DNA of 64,000 nt from NCBI RefSeq assembly GCF_034931365.1, contig NZ_JAYGII010000001.1, forward strand, positions 124,001-188,000, read 5' to 3'. The DNA is from Natronospira elongata. GTDB taxonomy: Bacteria > Pseudomonadota > Gammaproteobacteria > Natronospirales > Natronospiraceae. Both the position numbers and the translations under genes were made by a program. Positions 26,185 through 35,003 of this stretch are shown piece after piece. A model generated the notes under the pieces. The model had not been told where the DNA came from, did not search any database, and was given only the letters and a program-made list of their open reading frames with translations. How positions within the stretch are numbered: the first letter of the stretch is position 1; each line of letters begins with the position of its first letter.

Positions 26185-26652
26185 TCATTCCAGGCCCAGA
26201 TCCCGCCGGTGATTGCGCCACCAGCGAAACTCATGCTGATTGCTGTAAAACCACTCGGTGAACTCTCCAAGGGTTTCGCGTGGGTCGGTTTCGCTGTCGA
26301 TCTCACCGCTGCGAAAATACTCCCGAAGGTCTCTGAGGGCTGGACGGTACTCGGTTCGGAAGCGGACTGACAGTTGGGGATGGGCCTTGGTCAGTACCGA
26401 GTTCCGGACCTGAGTCGCATGCATCAGGGCATCGTCCAGTGCCTCCAGCACCGGTTCCACTGTCTCGCCGCCAGGCTCCCAGTGGCGCGGCAATTCATTG
26501 GCCAGACCGGCGGCCCGGCGTGCTTCGGCCAGGGACTGGAAAATGTGGCGAGCGTTCTGCTTTTCGCTGGAGTCCCAGGAAACGCCAAACTCGCAGCCCG
26601 CCAGGCCCACTGCCAGGGCCAGCAGAAGCATCCAGCTACACTGTCGCATCAT
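26185..26652 (-). CDS. Small lipoprotein, unknown function
   Basis: 155 residues. Signal MMRQCSWMLLLALAVGLAGC ends in the lipobox LAGC with acylated Cys20. The rest is hydrophilic and helical, with a Trp/His-rich tail (EFTEWFYSNQHEFRWWRNHR). Its ATG overlaps the stop of the upstream gene (ATGA), so the two proteins are translationally coupled and probably act together at the envelope. No family recognised. Confidence 0.8.
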   Translation of the reverse strand: MMRQCSWMLLLALAVGLAGCEFGVSWDSSEKQNARHIFQSLAEARRAAGLANELPRHWEPGGETVEPVLEALDDALMHATQVRNSVLTKAHPQLSVRFRTEYRPALRDLREYFRSGEIDSETDPRETLGEFTEWFYSNQHEFRWWRNHRRDLGLE

Positions 26653-27212
26653 TCTTCTCCGGTTTCGTCCACCTCGCAGCCGATTATGGCTTCAACATCC
26701 AGTCTGGCGCCACCAAGGGTCCGGCCTTCCGGGCTCAGCAGCCACTCGCCATTATCGCTGGAAACATTGACCCCGACCCGCCCCAAGGCAATGCCTCGGA
26801 TATCGCTGACCCGAGCCTCGATGTAGGGTTCGCCTTCCTCGCAGTCCGGTTTGGCTACCCGGTTACCCTCCAGGGTGTATTGTTCCTGCTGAATCTCGTC
26901 GTCCACGCTGACCGTGACAACGCGTGCGGCGTCAAACAGGCCGTTTTCATCGGTATCGAGCTGCCCCAGGAGCTGGAATGCAACAACCGCCAACAGCAAG
27001 ACGCCATAGAACAGCATCTCCAGGCCGCCGCGCCCTTCGCTGACCGGACCCACATCTTCGTCGGCCGGCATTTCGGTTCTCTCTTCCGGGTGGCGTATAT
27101 AGCGTTCCGCCGATTCCGGGGTCAGGTGCCCCTGTTTGGGGTAGGCGAGATCACTGGGATGACCGTTGGGCGGTGTCAGATCCTTGGGGCTGCCGGGTCG
27201 TTTCATGAGCAT
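26649..27212 (-). CDS. Single-pass membrane protein, unknown function
   Basis: 187 residues. The cytoplasmic N-terminal ~65 residues are Pro- and charge-rich. One membrane helix (GLEMLFYGVLLLAVVAFQLL, ~63-82) is followed by an acidic periplasmic domain containing DTDENGLFD, a calcium-loop-like motif, and two cysteines. Overlaps the downstream lipoprotein gene by 4 nt. The start is uncertain between ATG codons at 27212 and 27206, and the ribosome-binding site is weak. Confidence 0.75.
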   Translation of the reverse strand: MLMKRPGSPKDLTPPNGHPSDLAYPKQGHLTPESAERYIRHPEERTEMPADEDVGPVSEGRGGLEMLFYGVLLLAVVAFQLLGQLDTDENGLFDAARVVTVSVDDEIQQEQYTLEGNRVAKPDCEEGEPYIEARVSDIRGIALGRVGVNVSSDNGEWLLSPEGRTLGGARLDVEAIIGCEVDETGEE

Positions 27213-27299
27213 GTCCAGTTCTGCGGTACCTGACTATCTCTTAACACATCAGGCCCGTCCGATGACAGTCGGTTCCCTTGAGTAGGCCAGGCATGCGCC

Positions 27300-27986
27300 C
27301 TAGGGGCGCAGAATGCGCAACCAGAGGCCCAGATTGATGAGTGTGGCAAGCGACTGGGCCAGGTAGGTCAGGGCCGCCGCCTGCAGGATCTGGCGGGCGC
27401 TGGACCGGTCCTGCTCGTGGAGATAGTCCCCCCGTTCCAGCAGGGGCAGAGCGCGACCGAAGCTGGCATCGGTCTCCACCGGCAGGGTGATCAGGTGGAC
27501 GAGGGCCATCACCAGCATGGAGGCCAGACCGGCCAGGACCATGATCAGCATGATCCCGGGTGCCCGGAGCAGCAAAGCCAGAAAGGGACCGATCATGATC
27601 ATTCCCACGCCGATCCGTTGAAACGGCTGGGCCAATCGGACCAGCCTTTGTCGCCACCGGAACAGCCTCATGCCATCGGCATGCTGAATGGCATGACCCA
27701 GCTCATGGGCGGCCACCGTGATGGCAGTCAGGGAGCGCCCGTCATGGTTTTCCGGGGACAGGCGGATGGTTGCCGAGGAGGGGTCATAATGGTCCTGACC
27801 GCTGCCCGTTCTCTCCACCCGCAGGGCCTCCAGGCCCAGCCGGCCGGCCAGGTGGTGAATCAGCTCCGCCCCCGTGCCCGGATAGCGGTCGTCCGGCTCA
27901 TGATGCCGCCGCATCACCCGGTTGACCCACCAGCCGGGGAGCCACAGCAGAAGAACCAGAAGCACCAGAAAGATCGGGAATAGCAA
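27300..27986 (-). CDS. Zinc metallopeptidase, YugP family
   Basis: 228 residues from the chosen start. The gluzincin-type motif HELGHAIQH (zinc ligands and catalytic Glu) lies near residue 115, preceded by YDPSSATIRLSPENHDGRSL, the YugP-family signature. The N-terminal helix LLFPIFLVLLVLLLWLPGWW anchors the protein, and two or three further helices follow the active site. TTG at 27986 is chosen because GGAGG lies 5 nt upstream and the length then matches the family (~225-230). ATG at 28079 would add 31 residues without a good ribosome-binding site. Substrate unknown. It diverges from lipA. Confidence 0.85.
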   Translation of the reverse strand: MLFPIFLVLLVLLLWLPGWWVNRVMRRHHEPDDRYPGTGAELIHHLAGRLGLEALRVERTGSGQDHYDPSSATIRLSPENHDGRSLTAITVAAHELGHAIQHADGMRLFRWRQRLVRLAQPFQRIGVGMIMIGPFLALLLRAPGIMLIMVLAGLASMLVMALVHLITLPVETDASFGRALPLLERGDYLHEQDRSSARQILQAAALTYLAQSLATLINLGLWLRILRP

Positions 27987-28121
27987 AATAACCTCCAAGG
28001 GGGCATGGAAATGCACTGACGCGGGGACGCCGCTAGCCAGTGCGGTCCTGAAATGAGAAAATAACAGGAATTGACTCATCCAACAGGCCATCCCGGCCAG
28101 ACGACCCGTGGAGCAGTCGGC

Positions 28122-29129
28122 ATGAGCGAGTTCAAGGGTATCCCCATTGTTCGCAGCGGCCAGAAGGTGCGCAAGCCCCAGGGCTTTACTGCGATCAAGG
28201 ACGGCATGAAGGCACGTCCCCAGACCGAGGACAAGCCGCGTGGCCGCAAGCCGAGCTGGCTGCGGGCCCGCATTCCCGCCGGGGAGAAGTACCAGGAAAC
28301 CCGCCGGAATGTTAAGGAAAACCGCCTTGCCACGGTCTGCGAGGAGTCCAAATGCCCCAATGTGGGGGAGTGCTGGAACAATGGCACCGCGACCATCATG
28401 CTGATGGGCGATGTCTGCACTCGGGCCTGCCGCTTCTGTTCCGTGGATACGGGCAATCCCCGTGGCTGGCTGGACCCGGAGGAACCGGCGAATGCCGCCC
28501 GTTCGGTCCAGCTGATGGATCTCCAATACGTGGTTCTGACCTCCGTGGACCGGGATGACCTGGATGACGGCGGTGCCCAGCATTACGCCGACTGTGTCCG
28601 AGAGATCAAGCGAGTCAATCCCAAAACCGCGGTGGAAGCTCTGACTCCGGATTTCCAGGGGCGCCTGGAGGACGTGGAAACGGTCGTGGATTCGGGTATC
28701 GAGGTCTTTGCCCAGAATGTGGAGACGGTGGAGCGCCTGACCCATGTCGTGCGTGACCGGCGTGCCGGTTACGATCAGACCCTGCGTGTCCTGGCCCATG
28801 CCAAACGCTATCGACCGTCTGTCCTGACCAAGACCAGTCTCATGCTGGGCCTGGGCGAGACCGAAGAGGAAATCGACCAGGCCATGGACGATCTGCGCGA
28901 AATCGGGGTGGATATCGTCACTTTCGGCCAGTATCTCCAGCCCACGGTCAATCACCTGCCGGTGGAGCGCTTTGTCCCGCCAGAGGATTTTCGCAAGTAC
29001 CGGGAATGGGGCCTGGCCAAGGGCTTCCTCGAAGTCGTCTCCGGGCCGCTGGTCCGCTCCAGTTACCGTGCCGACCGGGTACTCGAGAAGAACAACGTCG
29101 GCATGGACGACGGTAGCTCGGCGGCCTGA
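28122..29129 (+). CDS. lipA: Lipoyl synthase
   Basis: 335-residue radical SAM enzyme that inserts two sulfurs into protein-bound octanoyl groups of the 2-oxoacid dehydrogenases and the glycine cleavage system. The SAM-binding cluster is CTRACRFC (Cys99, 103, 106). The auxiliary sacrificial cluster is Cys73, Cys78 and Cys84 in CEESKCPNVGEC, with the conserved C-terminal RSSY serine. ATG at 28122 with GGAG upstream is chosen over an in-frame TTG at 28071. The usual partner lipB is not adjacent; crcB genes follow within 2 nt. Confidence 0.97.
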   Translation: MSEFKGIPIVRSGQKVRKPQGFTAIKDGMKARPQTEDKPRGRKPSWLRARIPAGEKYQETRRNVKENRLATVCEESKCPNVGECWNNGTATIMLMGDVCTRACRFCSVDTGNPRGWLDPEEPANAARSVQLMDLQYVVLTSVDRDDLDDGGAQHYADCVREIKRVNPKTAVEALTPDFQGRLEDVETVVDSGIEVFAQNVETVERLTHVVRDRRAGYDQTLRVLAHAKRYRPSVLTKTSLMLGLGETEEEIDQAMDDLREIGVDIVTFGQYLQPTVNHLPVERFVPPEDFRKYREWGLAKGFLEVVSGPLVRSSYRADRVLEKNNVGMDDGSSAA

Positions 29130-29131
29130 TC

Positions 29132-29521
29132 GTGGTGGCCTGGCTGGTGCTGGTCACCGGCGGTGCCGTCGGCGCCGTTTGCCGCTACCTGCAGACGCTT
29201 GCGGTTCAGCATCTGGCCTCGTTCGACTTTCCCGTAGGGACCCTGAGTGTCAACCTGAGCGGCAGTCTGCTGATCGGGGTCCTGGCGGGCCTGATTCAGC
29301 TTGATCTGCTGCAAGGCAGTGAACATGGCCTACTCTGGCTGGCATTCGGGGTCGGCTTCTGTGGCAGCTATACCACGCTCTCGTCCTGGAGCCTGGACAC
29401 TTTGCGTCTGGGCCTTGAAGGCCGGCCCTGGCTTGCCGCCATCAATCTCGTGCTCACCCTGCTTGCCTGCCTGTTCTGTGTCACGCTCGGATTCCTGGGG
29501 GGGAGGGCACTTGTCGGCTAA
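29132..29521 (+). CDS. crcB1: Fluoride channel CrcB/Fluc, subunit 1
   Basis: 129-residue, four-helix membrane protein of the CrcB/Fluc fluoride-export family. Typical features are GGAVGAVCRYL at the start, FPVGTLSVNLSGSLLIG in helix 2 (Asn of the pore) and GVGFCGSYTTLSSWSLD, the helix-break region with the TTxS motif that holds the central Na+ in known structures. The start is one of two GTG codons at 29132/29135, two bases after lipA. It overlaps a second, divergent crcB by 11 nt. Confidence 0.9.
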   Translation: MVAWLVLVTGGAVGAVCRYLQTLAVQHLASFDFPVGTLSVNLSGSLLIGVLAGLIQLDLLQGSEHGLLWLAFGVGFCGSYTTLSSWSLDTLRLGLEGRPWLAAINLVLTLLACLFCVTLGFLGGRALVG

Positions 29522-29972
29522 TGGCATCACCTTGCGATTATTGCCTTTCGTCGCGCTTGGGGGGGCGTTGGGCAGTGGCCTGCGCCATGGCCTGCAGCTA
29601 TTGCTGGGCGAGCCCGGTGGCGCCCTTATGCCCATCGGGATTGAAGCCACGCTGACGGCCAATCTGCTCGGCAGCCTGCTGATTGGCGCCCTCGCGGTCT
29701 CAATGCGATGGCATGAGTCACTCAAGGGCAGGGTGGCAGTCCAGGCTTTTCTGCTCACGGGGCTTTTGGGTGGTTTCACCACCGCCTCGGTTTTCAGCCT
29801 TGAACTGCTGATGCTGCTGGAGAGCGACCAAGCGGGACTGGCGCTGGCTTATGGTCTGTGCACCTTCCTGAGCTGCCTGTTGGCCGCCGCCATTGGTTAC
29901 TGGCTTGCCTGGCGAGTACTCCGCCGGCCAGGATTGCGGCGTCTGGCCCGAATACGTCGACGTAGCTCGTGA
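29511..29972 (+). CDS. crcB2: Fluoride channel CrcB/Fluc, subunit 2
   Basis: 153-residue second CrcB paralogue with LPFVALGGALGSGLRHGLQL, EATLTANLLGSLLIGALAV and LTGLLGGFTTASVFSLELL. The C-terminus is longer and strongly basic (RRPGLRRLARIRRRSS). The start is TTG at 29511 with GGGAGGG upstream, inside the end of crcB1. An ATG at 29521 is out of frame. Fluc channels are antiparallel dimers; paired genes in other bacteria give heterodimers, which the overlap here suggests. Its TGA overlaps the GTG of the MATE gene. Confidence 0.88.
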   Translation: MSANGITLRLLPFVALGGALGSGLRHGLQLLLGEPGGALMPIGIEATLTANLLGSLLIGALAVSMRWHESLKGRVAVQAFLLTGLLGGFTTASVFSLELLMLLESDQAGLALAYGLCTFLSCLLAAAIGYWLAWRVLRRPGLRRLARIRRRSS

Positions 29973-31303
29973 GCGTCGGTAGTCGCCGGCAGCGAGGGCA
30001 GCACGCCCTGTTTCTGGCCTTGCCGGTTCTGGCGGCCATGGTGTCCCAGAACGTCATGAACCTGGTGGACACGGCCATGGTCGGCACCCTGGGGGATGCG
30101 GCCCTAGCCGCGGTGGGCCTTGGGGGCTTCGCCATCTTCATGTGTCAGGCCCTGGTCCTCGGGGTGGGGACCGCGGTTCAGGCCATGGCGGCCCGCCGCA
30201 AGGGGGCGGGGCAGGGTGGCCAGACGGCGGAGCCCCTCAATGCCGGCCTGCTGATCTGCCTGGTAGCGGGCCCACTGCTGTCACTGCCGCTTTTTTTCGC
30301 CATACCGCCCGCCTATCCCTGGCTCAATGCCGACCCGGAGGTCATTGAGAAAGGCGTTCCCTATCTGCAGACCCGGATCATCGCCATCACCTTCATGGGC
30401 ATGAACTGGGCTTTTCGCGGCTACTGGAACGCCGTGGACATGGCCAGGATGTACTTGTTCACCCTGGTCACCATGCACGTTCTCAACATCTTTCTGAATT
30501 ATGTCCTTATTTTCGGGCATTTCGGCGCGCCCGCCCTCGGCGTCACCGGCGCCGGTCTGGCCTCGGCGATTGCCACTGCGGTGGGAACCCTGGTTCATGT
30601 CTATCTGGCCCGTCGCCATGCCGGCAGTGCCGGTTTTTTTCGTACCCGCCCGCCAATGGACGTCATTCGGCGCCTGCTGCGCATATCCCTGCCGAACGGT
30701 GTGCAGCAACTGTCCTTTTCCACCAGTTTCGTGGTTCTTTTCTGGATCATCGGGCAGATCGGTACTCGAGAAGTGGCGGCAGCCAGTGTCCTGATCAACA
30801 TCATGCTGTTGGCGGTATTGCCGGCCATGGCCCTGGGGCTGACCACCGCCAGTCTGGTGGGACAATCTCTCGGTGCCGGGTCGGTCCGCGATGCCCATCG
30901 CTGGGGCTGGGATGTGGTCCGCCTGGCCCTGGTGATGCTGGGCATACTGGCCTTGCCCATGTGGTTGCTGCCCGAACTGCTGTTGTCCGGTTTCATCCAT
31001 GATGATGAAACCCGCTCGCTGGCGATTACGCCCATGCGCCTGGTCGGGGTGTTCATGGTGGTGGAAGCCTTCGGCATGATCCTGATGCACGCCTTGCTGG
31101 GTGCGGGGGATGCCCGTCGGACCATGCTGACGGCGGTATCCCTGCAATGGCTGGGCTTTCTGCCCATTGCCTGGTTGGTCGGGCCGGGGCTGGGTGGGGG
31201 ATTGTTGGCAGTCTGGCTGGCCCAGGGCGCTTATCGACTGGTCCAGGCGATGGTTTTCACCTGGTTATGGCAGCGGCTTAAGTGGGCTCGCGTGAAAGCC
31301 TAG
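29969..31303 (+). CDS. MATE family efflux transporter
   Basis: 444 residues with twelve membrane helices in two related halves. The start (LFLALPVLAAMVSQNVMNLV then DTAMVGTLGDAALAAVGLGG) is typical of the NorM/DinF MATE family, which exports cationic drugs with Na+ or H+ coupling. GTG at 29969 overlaps the crcB2 stop (GTGA), so lipA-crcB1-crcB2-MATE appear to be one transcript. The substrate cannot be told. Confidence 0.92.
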   Translation: MSVGSRRQRGQHALFLALPVLAAMVSQNVMNLVDTAMVGTLGDAALAAVGLGGFAIFMCQALVLGVGTAVQAMAARRKGAGQGGQTAEPLNAGLLICLVAGPLLSLPLFFAIPPAYPWLNADPEVIEKGVPYLQTRIIAITFMGMNWAFRGYWNAVDMARMYLFTLVTMHVLNIFLNYVLIFGHFGAPALGVTGAGLASAIATAVGTLVHVYLARRHAGSAGFFRTRPPMDVIRRLLRISLPNGVQQLSFSTSFVVLFWIIGQIGTREVAAASVLINIMLLAVLPAMALGLTTASLVGQSLGAGSVRDAHRWGWDVVRLALVMLGILALPMWLLPELLLSGFIHDDETRSLAITPMRLVGVFMVVEAFGMILMHALLGAGDARRTMLTAVSLQWLGFLPIAWLVGPGLGGGLLAVWLAQGAYRLVQAMVFTWLWQRLKWARVKA

Positions 31304-31379
31304 GGGTGCGATCATGGTCTACAGCGGCCGGACGCTCGAAGAGTGCGGCGGGGGAGCCGGCCAGGGAAAAAGGGGCTGC

Positions 31380-31634
31380 TCAGGCGCGTGTATCGACGAT
31401 TTGGCCCAGGGTCTCCTGGGACTCGGAGGCAGACTCCACCACGCGGGCACCGGCGGCGGCCTGGGCCTCGTGGCTTATGTTGTTGACCAGCGCTTCGGTG
31501 ATTTCCTGAGGCTGGGATTGATCGTCGCTGCCGGCGGCCGACTGACTGGCGATGGTGCGGGCCGAATTGCCCATGCCCACCTCGGCGCGCTGAATGGCCT
31601 GAGCCCCATTGTGGAAGCTGTTACCGATTTCCAT
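31380..31634 (-). CDS. Small flagellar-rod-like protein
   Basis: 84 residues. It begins MEIGNSFHNGAQAIQRAEVG and ends VESASESQETLGQIVDTRA. This arrangement (N-terminal amphipathic Asn/Gly/Gln helix, central variable part, C-terminal E-x-L-G-x-I-(I/V)-D-x-x-A) resembles small stand-alone proteins related to the terminal helices of flagellar rod and hook proteins. Function of this group is unknown to me. GAGGAG before the ATG at 31634 supports the start. It lies 139 bp downstream of the FapA-type gene on the same strand and may be cotranscribed. Confidence 0.7.
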   Translation of the reverse strand: MEIGNSFHNGAQAIQRAEVGMGNSARTIASQSAAGSDDQSQPQEITEALVNNISHEAQAAAGARVVESASESQETLGQIVDTRA

Positions 31635-31773
31635 CGTCGATCTCCTCGTGGCCCAAGGCCAGGAAGAAATTTACTGCCTGATCTCTAGTCCTCATTGTAG
31701 CCCAGGATCGGGAGAAATGCAGGATTCCCGGCTGGTCGCAGCCGCTGGCCTGATAGGCGGTGAGGGCCCGCAG

Positions 31774-33306
31774 TCAGGCATTGGTATCCACATCGATTCG
31801 GTTCTGGCGTCGGCGATAGGTTCCGGCCGGGCTTTCCTGAGTGAACTGTCGCGAAACTGAGCCTATTTGCATGCAAACCTTGGCGAAAACAACGTCTTTT
31901 GCAGCGATGCAGGCATCTTCCTGGAGCCGGCGGGCGAGTGCATTCAGCTTTGAAAGTCGTTCCCGCAAATCATCGACCTCTTCCGGGGGCAGTTCCGCCT
32001 GAGTCAGTCTTCTTTCCAAGCGGCGGATGGTTTTCTTGAGTCGGAAGGCATTGCCAACGCGTAGGCTGGATTCGGCACCGGAGGGCCCGCCCAACTGGAC
32101 GGCTCTGATGACTTCATAGGCATCATAGCGACCGCCGAGAATGTGTCCCTTGCGTGTGCCGCGCGCCCCGACCACCAGCTTTGGGCCGGCCTCCACTTCG
32201 GAATGGGCAATCAGGTCTCGAACCATCAGGTCCCCACCGCAGCGGATCAAGGCATGTTCCACAAAGCGGGCTTCCACCGAGCCCTCGCACTGTATGACGG
32301 CATTGAAGTCAACTCGGCCCCGGCGCCGCTGGCCGATCACGCCGCCGCGAATGACGATATCTCCCCCGGCATCCAGATGGGCGCCATCCACCGTCCCGGA
32401 GACAATAATGTCGTCCCTGGCGCGGACCCGCATTCCATGGGCAATTTCTCCCCGGACCCGGACACTGCCATTGAAATCGATATTGCCAGTGGAAAGGTCC
32501 ACCGCATCCAGGTCCAGGGCCGGGCTGACGGTGACCGAATCCCCCTTCCAGATGGGTTGTCCATCAATGGATGCCACCAGCACATCCGGATCATCGGCAC
32601 TGATTTCGACCCCGCGCTTGCCGGCCTTCAGACGCTGATCCTTGCCGGCTTTCGCCGGGATGGGCAGGCCGGTCACATCCACCCCGGCCGTGCCCTCAGT
32701 GGGCGGGTGACGCCGCAGCAATGGCTGACCCCGTTCGACGGTGATGACCCCACCCAGGTCTCTGAAATCGGCTCTCTCGCTATCGTCAATGCGGGGCCTG
32801 CGGTCCACCATATGAGGGACCAGTGGCTCAAACCAGGCGTCGTGTCCGTTCTCCGGTGCACGCCCTTCGGCGATGAGATGATCTTCACCATCGGCACGCT
32901 GGACAATGTTTTTGACCCGCTCCAGATCGACGCCTTCCTCCAGTGACTCGGCGCGAAGAAGGTCCAACACTTCCTCCAGAGTTACCGGGACGCCGCCGGC
33001 CGGGGCCGAGACTCGAAGCCAGGCTTGCAGACCATCCTTGTCAATCCGCAGGTTGACTTCGCCGTCGGCGAGAAGGCCGATGGGGAAATTGGATACCGTG
33101 CCGGTTTTCGCTTCCTTCAGAAAGGTATTGAGCTGTTTTGACTGAAGCTGACAATCCCCATGCCCGGCGGTAGCGATGGCTTCATTCAGTTTTGCCAGCG
33201 TCATCTCTCCCAGTGGCTGTTTGTTGCTCGCCAGGAGTTCCTTTCGGGTTTGATCTGTGCGGAATTGAATCCGCGGGTCTGAATCGATTTCGTCAGATTC
33301 ATCCAT
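31774..33306 (-). CDS. FapA/DUF342 family protein
   Basis: 510 residues. The central part (~240-400) is the DUF342/FapA right-handed beta-helix: repeated short strands such as VRVRGEIAHGMRVRARDDII, SGTVDGAHLDAGGDIVIRGG and HALIRCGGDLMVRD. The N-terminal ~200 residues form the conserved preceding region (PTEGTAGVDVTGLPIPAKAG). A C-terminal coiled-coil (LKKTIRRLERRLTQAELPPE) and small tail follow. DUF342 proteins often lie near flagellar or polar genes; VPA1281 of Vibrio and FapA relatives are thought to act in polar or surface organisation. GGGGGA upstream of the ATG at 33306 supports the start. It diverges from the EAL/HDOD gene. Confidence 0.85.
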   Translation of the reverse strand: MDESDEIDSDPRIQFRTDQTRKELLASNKQPLGEMTLAKLNEAIATAGHGDCQLQSKQLNTFLKEAKTGTVSNFPIGLLADGEVNLRIDKDGLQAWLRVSAPAGGVPVTLEEVLDLLRAESLEEGVDLERVKNIVQRADGEDHLIAEGRAPENGHDAWFEPLVPHMVDRRPRIDDSERADFRDLGGVITVERGQPLLRRHPPTEGTAGVDVTGLPIPAKAGKDQRLKAGKRGVEISADDPDVLVASIDGQPIWKGDSVTVSPALDLDAVDLSTGNIDFNGSVRVRGEIAHGMRVRARDDIIVSGTVDGAHLDAGGDIVIRGGVIGQRRRGRVDFNAVIQCEGSVEARFVEHALIRCGGDLMVRDLIAHSEVEAGPKLVVGARGTRKGHILGGRYDAYEVIRAVQLGGPSGAESSLRVGNAFRLKKTIRRLERRLTQAELPPEEVDDLRERLSKLNALARRLQEDACIAAKDVVFAKVCMQIGSVSRQFTQESPAGTYRRRQNRIDVDTNA

Positions 33307-33543
33307 AATGCAATTCCCCCAGACAGCAATGCGAACGTCCCCTAATGGTTGAGGATAGCCGAAGCAAGGTGGAATTTGGATGATTCAGAGGTCGATTTGA
33401 CCTTTGCAAGGCCGGAATTAACGCTAAACTGTCTGATGGCTGCCCAGGTACAGATGATCAGATTGGGTGACAAAACGGCATGAGGGATGTGGGTGACGCC
33501 CCATTGAGGCGACCGGCTTGTTTCATTACTCCAAGGAGCGGAT

Positions 33544-34932
33544 ATGCTCAGGACCATACTGCAGAGAATCAGGGAAAGCTGGCAGGGAGAGGCCAGACCG
33601 GTGAGGTCAGCCCAGCCTGCTCCCTCCAAGGCCGGGGCCGAGTCTGGCCAGGCAGCGAACAATGGCCAGGCCGGATCCTCGCAGGAGGCACCCAGGCCGA
33701 CATTGCCGGAGTTGTTTGTGGGGCGGCAGCCCATCGTCAACAACCGCCGTGAAATCGTTGCCTACCAATTGTTGTTTCGAGGTGATTTGCGGGCCGACGC
33801 CGCGGATGTTCATGACGACGTCGCCGCGACCGGTGATGTGCTTCTCAATACTCTGAACAACCTCGGACTGGATCGGGTGCTCGGGGATGCAGTGGCCTTT
33901 ATCAAGGTGCCCCCGGAGATGCTGGAGCACCCGCTGCTGGAAATTCTTCCCACAAAGAAGATCATTCTGGATCTGCCCGCGAAGATCAAGGTCGACGACG
34001 ATATCCTGGCACGAATGGCGGAATTGAAGCGATTGGGCTACCGCTTTGCCATGACCAATTTTCGAACCAAGGACGCGCCTAGTGGGCTGCTGCGGCAACT
34101 GGACTTCATCAAGCTCAGTACCGGAGACCTCTCCGAACGGGAGCTCCACTCGGAGGTGCGGAGTCTACGGGGGCATGGCCTGCGCCTGGTAGCCGAAAAA
34201 GTGGAAAGTGAAGAAGATTTTCGCCGAGCTCGCTCCCTGTTCATGAATTACTACCAGGGTTACTTTTTTGCTCGCCCGGAGACCCTGCACATGCGCCGGG
34301 TTGATCCCCAATCTCAGAGGGTCGCCCGTCTGTTCAATCTGGTGCTATCCGATGCACCCAGAGAGGTCGTTGAAACGGAATTCAAGCAGGATGTGGCTCT
34401 GTCCTTTAACATCCTCCGCTATATCAACAGCCCGGGCATGGGGCTGCCGGAGAAGGTTACCTCGCTTCGTCATGCGCTGGTGATGTTGGGCAAGACGCAC
34501 CTGGCGCGCTGGCTCAGCATGATGATGATGCGCCATGGTGGCAAGAATGCCGCTCCCCGTGCCTTGCTCCGGACAGCCTTGATTCGGGGACGGACGACGG
34601 AGATGCTGGGCATAAACCATTTGGGCAGCAATCATCGTGACCCCCTTTTCATGTGCGGCATGTTCTCCATGCTGGATGTCCTTCTCGGCATGAGCCTGGA
34701 GGAGGCGGTGAGGAGCCTCAACCTGCAGGAGCCGATCAGTCAGGCACTGGTGGATGGCAGCGGACCCTATCATCCCTACCTGGAATTGGCGCGGGCCTGC
34801 GATCATTTTGATGTGGAGGCAATCCGGGCCGGGTCCCGGCGTTTGGGCATCCCTTTGAGGCGGATCAATCAGATTCAGACCGAAGCCATGGTCTGGGCCC
34901 GACGCATGGACGAGGACATGCAGGAAGAATAA
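33544..34932 (+). CDS. Degenerate EAL plus HDOD signalling protein
   Basis: 462 residues. After a Ser/Ala-rich N-terminus, an EAL-like domain (~55-250) begins LFVGRQPIVNNRREIVAYQL, but the catalytic E-A-L is replaced by AYQ and only AEKVES of the later motifs survives, so c-di-GMP hydrolysis is unlikely. The HDOD domain (~255-440) contains DVALSFNILRYINSPGMGL and SLRHALVMLGKTHLARWLSM. This architecture (YuxH/CdgJ type) is known in Vibrio as a motility and biofilm regulator without enzyme activity. It is probably a cytoplasmic scaffold. ATG at 33544 follows AGGAGCG. The divergent FapA gene hints at a shared surface or motility role. Confidence 0.9.
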   Translation: MLRTILQRIRESWQGEARPVRSAQPAPSKAGAESGQAANNGQAGSSQEAPRPTLPELFVGRQPIVNNRREIVAYQLLFRGDLRADAADVHDDVAATGDVLLNTLNNLGLDRVLGDAVAFIKVPPEMLEHPLLEILPTKKIILDLPAKIKVDDDILARMAELKRLGYRFAMTNFRTKDAPSGLLRQLDFIKLSTGDLSERELHSEVRSLRGHGLRLVAEKVESEEDFRRARSLFMNYYQGYFFARPETLHMRRVDPQSQRVARLFNLVLSDAPREVVETEFKQDVALSFNILRYINSPGMGLPEKVTSLRHALVMLGKTHLARWLSMMMMRHGGKNAAPRALLRTALIRGRTTEMLGINHLGSNHRDPLFMCGMFSMLDVLLGMSLEEAVRSLNLQEPISQALVDGSGPYHPYLELARACDHFDVEAIRAGSRRLGIPLRRINQIQTEAMVWARRMDEDMQEE

Positions 34933-34933
34933 A

Positions 34934-34954
34934 GGAACCTCTGATTAATTCATT
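34934..34954. repeat. Single-arm copy of the 21543 palindrome
   Basis: GGAACCTCTGATTAATTC followed by ATT matches one arm of the 44-bp palindrome at 18 of 21 positions. It sits right after the EAL/HDOD stop, the same position relative to its gene as the full palindrome. No second arm is present here. Confidence 0.55.
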
Positions 34955-35003
34955 CGCACCCGCAGCAGGGCCCGGCCCATCGTTACAGCTTGCCAATATT
35001 GGG

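Noticed and set aside
28080..28955. N-terminal extension of the YugP-family gene through lipA
   Set aside because: The extension is antisense to lipA and lacks family similarity; TTG 27986 with GGAGG gives the right length.
32143..32946. 267-codon plus-strand open frame
   Set aside because: Antisense to the FapA/DUF342 gene, whose beta-helix repeats are clear.
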